This document shows, piece by piece, positions 58,974 to 64,000 of a stretch of 64,000 bases of DNA; position 1 is the stretch's first letter, and every line of letters begins with the position of its first letter. Origin of the DNA: Hymenobacter cellulosilyticus. Its GTDB lineage: Bacteria > Bacteroidota > Bacteroidia > Cytophagales > Hymenobacteraceae. The notes under the pieces were generated by a model. That model was given only the letters and a program-made list of their open reading frames with translations. It did not search any database and was not told the DNA's origin. A program made the translations under genes and the position numbers. The stretch spans positions 3,090,501-3,154,500 of the forward strand of contig NZ_CP095046.1 of assembly GCF_022919215.1 (NCBI RefSeq), read 5' to 3'.

Positions 58974-60482
58974 TTAAGCTGTCAGCGTATCGGTATAGAC
59001 CTGCCCAAACCGGTCGGTGACTTCCACCCGGATCTGCTTGGCCTGGGCCGAGACATTGGCCACAAACAGGTGGTCGGTCAGGGTCGGGTCGACCCACTTA
59101 TGCTTGGCCGGCAGGGCCGAGCCGGCATGCAGCCGCACCGAGAGCGGGTCGAGGCCAGTATGCTGGCTCATGCTGCCTTTGCGCACGCCGTCTTCGAACC
59201 ACTCCACTTTCCACTGCGGGTCCCAGTTCCAGACGTTGACCACCAGGGCTTCCGGGCGCTCGGGCAAGCTGCCTTTGGGGTAGATCCGAAACTGGTGACT
59301 GCGCTCCTGCCCAATGGACTTGTAATACCATTTCAGCTCGGCGCCGTGCACCTCATACACCCCGTAGCCGCCGGGGGTACCGTCGGTGCAGATGGGGCCG
59401 GTCCACCACGCCCCGCACACGGTGCCGTGCACGTGCTCGGTCACATTGTCGGCCGTTTGCAGCACCTCGTTGAAGTGGGTATGACCCGACATAATATGCG
59501 CCTTATAAGGCTTGAGCAGGCGGTAGAGCTCTTGGCGGTTGGCTACCACGCCGCCCATGGGCTCGTCCTTTTCCTTGTTGCGCAGGTGCTGCCGGGTGTA
59601 GGGCGGAATGTGCAGGCTCACCACCACGGTGCTACCCGCTTTCACCTGGGCCAGATCCTGCTCCAGCCACGCCAGCTGCCGCTCGGTCAGGTAGCCGATG
59701 TATTTCTTCGGCGGGCCGATGAAGAACACGTCATCGAGCACCACGTAGTGAATTTGTCCCCGGTTGAAGGAGTAGTACGTGGGCCCGAACAGCTTCTTGA
59801 ACGTGTCCGACGAATGCTCGTCGGTGCGGGCCGTCAGGTCCATGTCGTGGTTGCCGATAACCTGGAAGAACGGAATACCGGTGCTGGCCACGCCCTGCTT
59901 GTAGTCTTCGAACAACTCAAAATGGTCCCAGACCAGGTCACCGCAACCGATGCCGTGAAACAGCGCCTTGGCCCCGTAGCTAGCAATGAGCTTTTGCGTG
60001 TCCGGCACGGCCGTGGCCTTGAATTCGGCGGCGTCGGCCTTGGATATCATCTGCGGATCGGCCCAGACCAGAAAGTTGTGGTTCGTGTCGTCCTGGGCGA
60101 GCTTGTGCAGCTCGAAATCGGCTTTAAAGCGGCCCCGTACCGGCTCTTTTCGGCGGTAGAAGTTTGCCACGCCCTGCTCGTGCTCAAAGGCATAGCCGCT
60201 AGGCACCGAGATGTACACAAATTCGGTGGTCCCGTTGCTGTCCAGCTCGTAGTTGCCCTTGGCATCGGTCAGCACAACGCTGAGGCCATCGGTAACGGCC
60301 ACGCCGGCCACGCCCTGCCCGCCCGCCTGCACTTTGCCGCTGAGCGTGACCACGGCCGTTTGCTCGCTGGCTCCCGAGAGCGTTGCCGCTTTCGGCCGGG
60401 CCAGTCCCAGGTTTACGTCGAGCGTCAGGCCCAGACCGGCCAGGCCAACGGATTTAAGGAACGTTCTTCTTTGCTGAGACAT
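58974..60482 (-). CDS. Tat-exported three-domain metallophosphoesterase
   Basis: A 502-residue protein from ATG 60482. The N-terminus MSQQRRTFLKSVGLAGLGL is a twin-arginine (Tat) signal. A beta domain (VTLSGKVQAGGQGVAGVAVT, TDAKGNYELDSNG) precedes the calcineurin-like domain: WADPQMISKADAAEF, GIGCGDLVWDHFEL, QVIGNHDMDLTART, VVVSLHIPPYTRQ, HIMSGHTHFNEVL. A C-terminal domain (WNWDPQWKVEWFEDGVRKGS) completes the same architecture as the protein at 53966, but that one uses a Sec signal. The intact frame and Tat route suggest folding with metal in the cytoplasm before export. Confidence 0.92.
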   Translation of the reverse strand: MSQQRRTFLKSVGLAGLGLTLDVNLGLARPKAATLSGASEQTAVVTLSGKVQAGGQGVAGVAVTDGLSVVLTDAKGNYELDSNGTTEFVYISVPSGYAFEHEQGVANFYRRKEPVRGRFKADFELHKLAQDDTNHNFLVWADPQMISKADAAEFKATAVPDTQKLIASYGAKALFHGIGCGDLVWDHFELFEDYKQGVASTGIPFFQVIGNHDMDLTARTDEHSSDTFKKLFGPTYYSFNRGQIHYVVLDDVFFIGPPKKYIGYLTERQLAWLEQDLAQVKAGSTVVVSLHIPPYTRQHLRNKEKDEPMGGVVANRQELYRLLKPYKAHIMSGHTHFNEVLQTADNVTEHVHGTVCGAWWTGPICTDGTPGGYGVYEVHGAELKWYYKSIGQERSHQFRIYPKGSLPERPEALVVNVWNWDPQWKVEWFEDGVRKGSMSQHTGLDPLSVRLHAGSALPAKHKWVDPTLTDHLFVANVSAQAKQIRVEVTDRFGQVYTDTLTA

Positions 60483-60572
60483 GCCTATCAAGGAAACTTA
60501 AAATACGCTTATTGAAAATCGGGTGCCCGGCGGCTTGAGGGCCGAAAGTCCAGCGGCCGGGTACCCCAGTAC

Positions 60573-62013
60573 TTATTTTTCCCACCACACCTTGGTGTTC
60601 ACGTCATCGGCGCCCATGGCCTGCACGGCAGCGCGGTAGTTGTTGCCGTTGTTGGTTTGCACGATTAAGGGGTACTTAAAGCGAGTGGGCATCACGCCGT
60701 TGTTTTGCAGGTCCTGGCCACGGGCAGTTTCGGCAGGCCCGTACGGCGGTACTCAAACCACTGCTGGTAGTCGTTGAAAAACAGCGCGTAGTACTTTTGC
60801 AGCATGATGCGCTCCAGCGTGCCATTATAGGCGGCCGCGGGGTTCTGGAAGTAGGTGGCAGGCATCGTCACGCCCCATTGCTCCATGGCAGCCTTCACGC
60901 CCCGCTCATAGTGGGTGCGTGCATCGGCCGTGGTGTAGCCGCGCTGGGCGGCCTCGGCCTTGATGAACTCGACTTCGGCGTAGCTCATCAGCACGGCGGG
61001 CATGGGAGCGGCCACCGTAGCCTGAACCAGGGCTATGTTGAAGTTGGATGGCTGGAACTGGAACTGCGCGTCGCTGCCGCCGTAGGCGCTCGGAATGCCT
61101 TTGTAGCCGATGTTGCTGCGCCCGTCCTTGGTCTTGGCCTGGGTGGTGAACTTAGCCAGGCGCGGGTCGTTCCACGTGTTAAGGTTGTCGATGAAGAACT
61201 CGGCGGCCGCCCGGCTCGTGGTGAAGTCGATGGCCCGGCCCCAGGGGAGATATTGGGCGTAACTCCAGTGATTTTCAGGATAGCCGACTCGCTGTTTTGC
61301 GTGAATACCGGGTACTTCACCGGGTCGTTGATCATGGCTGCCAGCCGGGACGCCGTATTCATTTCCGGGCGCTTGGAGAGGCGCAGCAACAGGCGCATGC
61401 GCAGCGAGTTGCAGAAGCGCCGCCAACTGGCGTCTTTGTTCTCGAAGAGAATATCGGTGCCGTAGGTCATCGGCTTGGCGGCGTCAAACAGGGAATTGGC
61501 CGTCTCCAGGTCGTTAAGAATCTGGGTGTAGATCTGCTGCTGGGAGTCGAAGGCCGGGTAGAGCAGTCCTTCTTCGGCCCGGCTGGCCTCAGTCATGGGC
61601 ACATCCCCGAAGCAGTCGGTCAGGTTGGCGTAGACCCAGGCGTTCAGGGTCAGGGCAATGGCTTCGTAGTTGGGAGCCTGGGCGGCCTGGGCGGCGGCGC
61701 GCATCTCCCGGATGTTGGCCAGCCAGCGGTAGTAGGTGGTCCAGGTGGTGTTGCCGGCGCTTTCGCTTACCACGTAGCGGTGCACCCCGCCCGAAACACT
61801 GGGAAAGGGGAGGGCCACCTGCATAATATCGAAGGTGAAGGCATCGGCCCGCAAGGCGTTGAAGGAAGCTACCTCGTACACAATGGGGTTGAGCAGGGTG
61901 CCGGGGCTGATTTTCTCGATGCGGGTCGGGTCGGTGTTCAACTCCTCAAACCCATCGGTGCAGGAAACCACGCTGCCGCTCAGGGCCAGCAACAGGAGCA
62001 GGTATTTTTTCAT
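60573..62013 (-). CDS. SusD/RagB-like lipoprotein (SusD_2 type), two -1 frameshifts
   Basis: Lipobox at Cys18 (LSGSVVSCTDGFEELNTDPT, the classical SusD_2 opening). YYRWLANIREMRAAAQAAQ, NAWVYANLTDCFGDVPMTEA, DASWRRFCNSLRMRLLLRLS and MSYAEVEFIKAEAAQRGYTT are family blocks; the end reads PLIVQTNNGNNYRAAVQAMG then VNTKVWWEK. Breaks at 61244-61247 and 60718-60719 each lack one base; restored length is 480 residues. It belongs to a different SusD subfamily from the one at 51545, so the two systems probably bind different ligands. Partner SusC is 33 bases upstream. Confidence 0.9.
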
Positions 62014-62046
62014 GGGAAGACGGCGGAAAGTAAGCGGCGGGTAGCG

Positions 62047-64000
62047 CTAGAATTGCAGGGTAAGGTTCACGCCCATCGTGCGGGTGGAGGGCAGCTGGCC
62101 GATTTCGACGCCAGGCAGGATGGTGCCGCCGTTGAGGGCCGCCGTTTCGGGGTCGAACATGGGAAACTTGGTCCACATGGCCAGGTCGCGGCCGTACAGG
62201 CCGATGGTGGCACCGGTCAGGGCCTTGGTGCGGGCCAGCAGGCCGGCGGGCAGGCTGAACTCCATGCGGGCTTCGCGCAGCTTCAGGTATGAGGCGTCAA
62301 ACGAATTGCTCTCGATGTTGGCGCGGCGGTAGAACTCGGCGTAATAAGCGGCCGGAATCACCTTGGTCGTGTTGGGCGAGTAGGTGCCGTCCCCGTTGGC
62401 CACTACCCCGTCGCCGATGATGAAGCCTTCCTCCCGGCCCGGCAGCGTCGATTTAAGCTTGCCCTGCTCGCTCATCTTGTGGTGGGTCTGGGAGTAGACG
62501 ATGCCGCCGTACTGCCCGTCTAAGAGCACGCTCACCCGGAAGTTCTTGTAGGAAAACTCGTTTAAAAAGCCGCCTTTCCAATCGGCGTAGGCCCGCCCGA
62601 TGTACTTGATGTTGGCCGGCTGCACCGGCAGCCCGTCCTTGTTATAGATGATTTTACCCTCGGGCGAGTAGTCGAAGCCGTAGCCGTAGATGTCGCCGGT
62701 GGTGCCGCCCACGGTGGCCAGCAGCGTGGCCGTGCCGCCCGCGCCAATCACCTGCTGGTCTTCCAGGCCGCCGGCCAGGCTCAGCACCTTATTGCGGTTG
62801 CGGGACCAGGTAAGGGTGTTTTTCCACTTAAAAGCGTTGTTGTCGATGGGGCGCGTGTTGAGCACCACTTCCACGCCCCGGTTGCGTACGGCTCCCGCGT
62901 TGAGCAGGGCCCTGGTATAGCCGGTGGTGGGGTCGATGGGCACTTCCAGAATCTGGTTGCGGGTCGTGTTCTGGTACACCGTCAGGTCGGCCCCAATGCG
63001 GCCCTGGAACATCAGATACTCCAGCCCGGCCTCGTAGCTGACGGTTTGCTCGGGCTTCAGGTTTTTGTTGTAGAGCGTGGTAGCCACCGAGCCCGCGCCC
63101 GGAAAGTCGCTGCGGCCATAGTACTTGTTGTTGCCGTAGGGGTCGGTGTCGTTGCCCACTTTGGCCGCCGAGAGCCGCAGCTTGGCCAGCGAAATAGAAG
63201 CCGGCAGGGGCAGCAGCTCGTTGAGAATAAAGCTGGTGCTGACGGAAGGGTAGGAGAAGGGCAGGTTTTCCACCGGCAGGGAGCTCGACCAGTCGTTGCG
63301 CCCGGTCAGGTCGATGAAGATCTTGTCGTCGTAGGACGCCGTGAGCAGGGCGTAGTTGCTGTTGATGTCCTTCTCGTACACGGTGGTACCCAGCAAGGCG
63401 GTGTTGGCTCCGTTGGCCAGCTTGTAGACGCCCGGAATGACCAAGTCGCGCACGGAGGCCTCGGAGCTGCGGTTGCGCCGCCGCATGGCGTTGCCGCCCA
63501 CCGAGGCGCGCAGGTCGAACCGGTCCTGGAATTCCTTGTGGTAGGTCAGCAGGAAGTCCGTGTTGATTTCGTAGTTGCTGATGTCCTGCTGCTTGAAGTA
63601 GCCCTTCTGGAAGTTGGCCGTGCTGTAGGGCCGGCGCATCTCACGCTGCTCCTGGGTCATGGCAATGCCCGAGCGCACCAGCAGGCTTAAGTCCTTGGTG
63701 AAATCGTAGGTGCCCGAAATGTTGCCGACCGTGGTGCGTGTCACGGCCGAGTTGGTCATTTCGTAGGCAATCAGGTAGGGGTTGTCGATAAAGGAGCTAA
63801 ATGGGTGGACCTGGTCCACCTGGTCGAGGCCGTATTTCCAGATCGTCCGGTACGCGTCGAGCGGCACGTTGGGGTTCTGAAAAATCATGAAGTACGACAG
63901 CGACTGGTTGTTGTAGCCGGTCGCGGGTAGGTTGTCGGCGGTGCGGTTGGTGAAGTTCACCTTGCCGGCCAGCTTGAGCTTGGGCGTGAGGCTGTGGTTC
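62047..64000 (-). CDS. SusC/RagA-family transporter, C-terminal part (runs off the window)
   Basis: The frame is open from the right edge to the stop at 62047; about 650 residues of a SusC barrel are visible, with TSFILNELLPLPASISLAKL, LRLSAAKVGNDTDPYGNNKY, EQTVSYEAGLEYLMFQGRIG, LNAGAVRNRGVEVVLNTRPI and the end STRTMGVNLTLQF. The N-terminal signal, carboxypeptidase-like domain and plug lie outside. No frame break in the visible part. Heads the minus-strand unit SusC-SusD-metallophosphoesterase-GDPD. Confidence 0.92.
   Translation of the reverse strand, partial: NHSLTPKLKLAGKVNFTNRTADNLPATGYNNQSLSYFMIFQNPNVPLDAYRTIWKYGLDQVDQVHPFSSFIDNPYLIAYEMTNSAVTRTTVGNISGTYDFTKDLSLLVRSGIAMTQEQREMRRPYSTANFQKGYFKQQDISNYEINTDFLLTYHKEFQDRFDLRASVGGNAMRRRNRSSEASVRDLVIPGVYKLANGANTALLGTTVYEKDINSNYALLTASYDDKIFIDLTGRNDWSSSLPVENLPFSYPSVSTSFILNELLPLPASISLAKLRLSAAKVGNDTDPYGNNKYYGRSDFPGAGSVATTLYNKNLKPEQTVSYEAGLEYLMFQGRIGADLTVYQNTTRNQILEVPIDPTTGYTRALLNAGAVRNRGVEVVLNTRPIDNNAFKWKNTLTWSRNRNKVLSLAGGLEDQQVIGAGGTATLLATVGGTTGDIYGYGFDYSPEGKIIYNKDGLPVQPANIKYIGRAYADWKGGFLNEFSYKNFRVSVLLDGQYGGIVYSQTHHKMSEQGKLKSTLPGREEGFIIGDGVVANGDGTYSPNTTKVIPAAYYAEFYRRANIESNSFDASYLKLREARMEFSLPAGLLARTKALTGATIGLYGRDLAMWTKFPMFDPETAALNGGTILPGVEIGQLPSTRTMGVNLTLQF

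Noticed and set aside
59070..60515. A 481-codon open frame on the plus strand opposite the Tat-exported metallophosphoesterase
   Set aside because: It is the antisense image of a clear enzyme in GC-rich DNA; the sequence is rich in His, Gly, Val and Arg with no family pattern.

Overview
The window looks like a piece of a GC-rich Bacteroidota chromosome, most likely Hymenobacter or a close relative in the Cytophagales. The evidence is two SusC/SusD pairs, a T9SS C-terminal sorting domain, PorT-like outer-membrane barrels, carboxypeptidase-like domains on TonB receptors, and promoters of the Bacteroidota type (TTTG, 17-21 nt, TAnnTTTG). Species assignment is inference.

Layout. 1-7 kb: PAP2 phosphatase, DUF1624 acyltransferase, CtlX-type hydrolase, methyltransferase, malate:quinone oxidoreductase, SDR. 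7-14.3 kb: a lone TonB receptor, a 2H phosphoesterase with nicotinamidase, a spore-photoproduct-lyase-like radical SAM protein, imidazolonepropionase. 14.4-17.7 kb (minus): ECF sigma factor, a one-polypeptide anti-sigma/beta-barrel protein and a lipoprotein. 17.9-21 kb: five tightly overlapping genes (PhzF, DoxX-like, DUF2071, membrane methyltransferase, small membrane protein). 21-33 kb: TPR proteins, ruvC, a flippase-like LPG-synthase-TM protein with a GT2, a DJ-1/GlxA pair, cytochrome c, OppC-type permease, SpoIIE-type phosphatase. 33.2-40.4 kb: surface polysaccharide genes (Wzy, Wzz, Wzx, GT4, deacetylase, GT2). 40.5-42.6 kb: TatD, asparaginase, tRNA-Ser. 42.6-48.3 kb: an AT-richer, gene-poor tract with small orphans, a candidate small RNA, many hairpins, a T9SS cargo protein and a truncated gene remnant. 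48.4-64 kb: two convergent SusCD operons enclosing six secreted phosphoesterases.

The last region is the most coherent system. Two SusC/SusD import pairs point inward at two GDPD-type phosphodiesterases, two three-domain metallophosphoesterases, an alkaline phosphatase and a PI-PLC. This is a plausible complete pathway that opens phospholipid, phosphoinositide or teichoic-type phosphodiesters outside the cell and imports the products. The gene families are recognisable. The combined function is inferred.

A technical pattern runs through the whole window. I count about 32 breaks in reading frame across 21 genes. Every one is a loss of one base in the coding direction, and almost all fall in a G or C run (typically 5 reduced to 4). 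Restoring the base rebuilds a full-length family protein each time. I therefore annotate these as intact genes carrying probable sequencing errors, not as pseudogenes, and give the position of each break.
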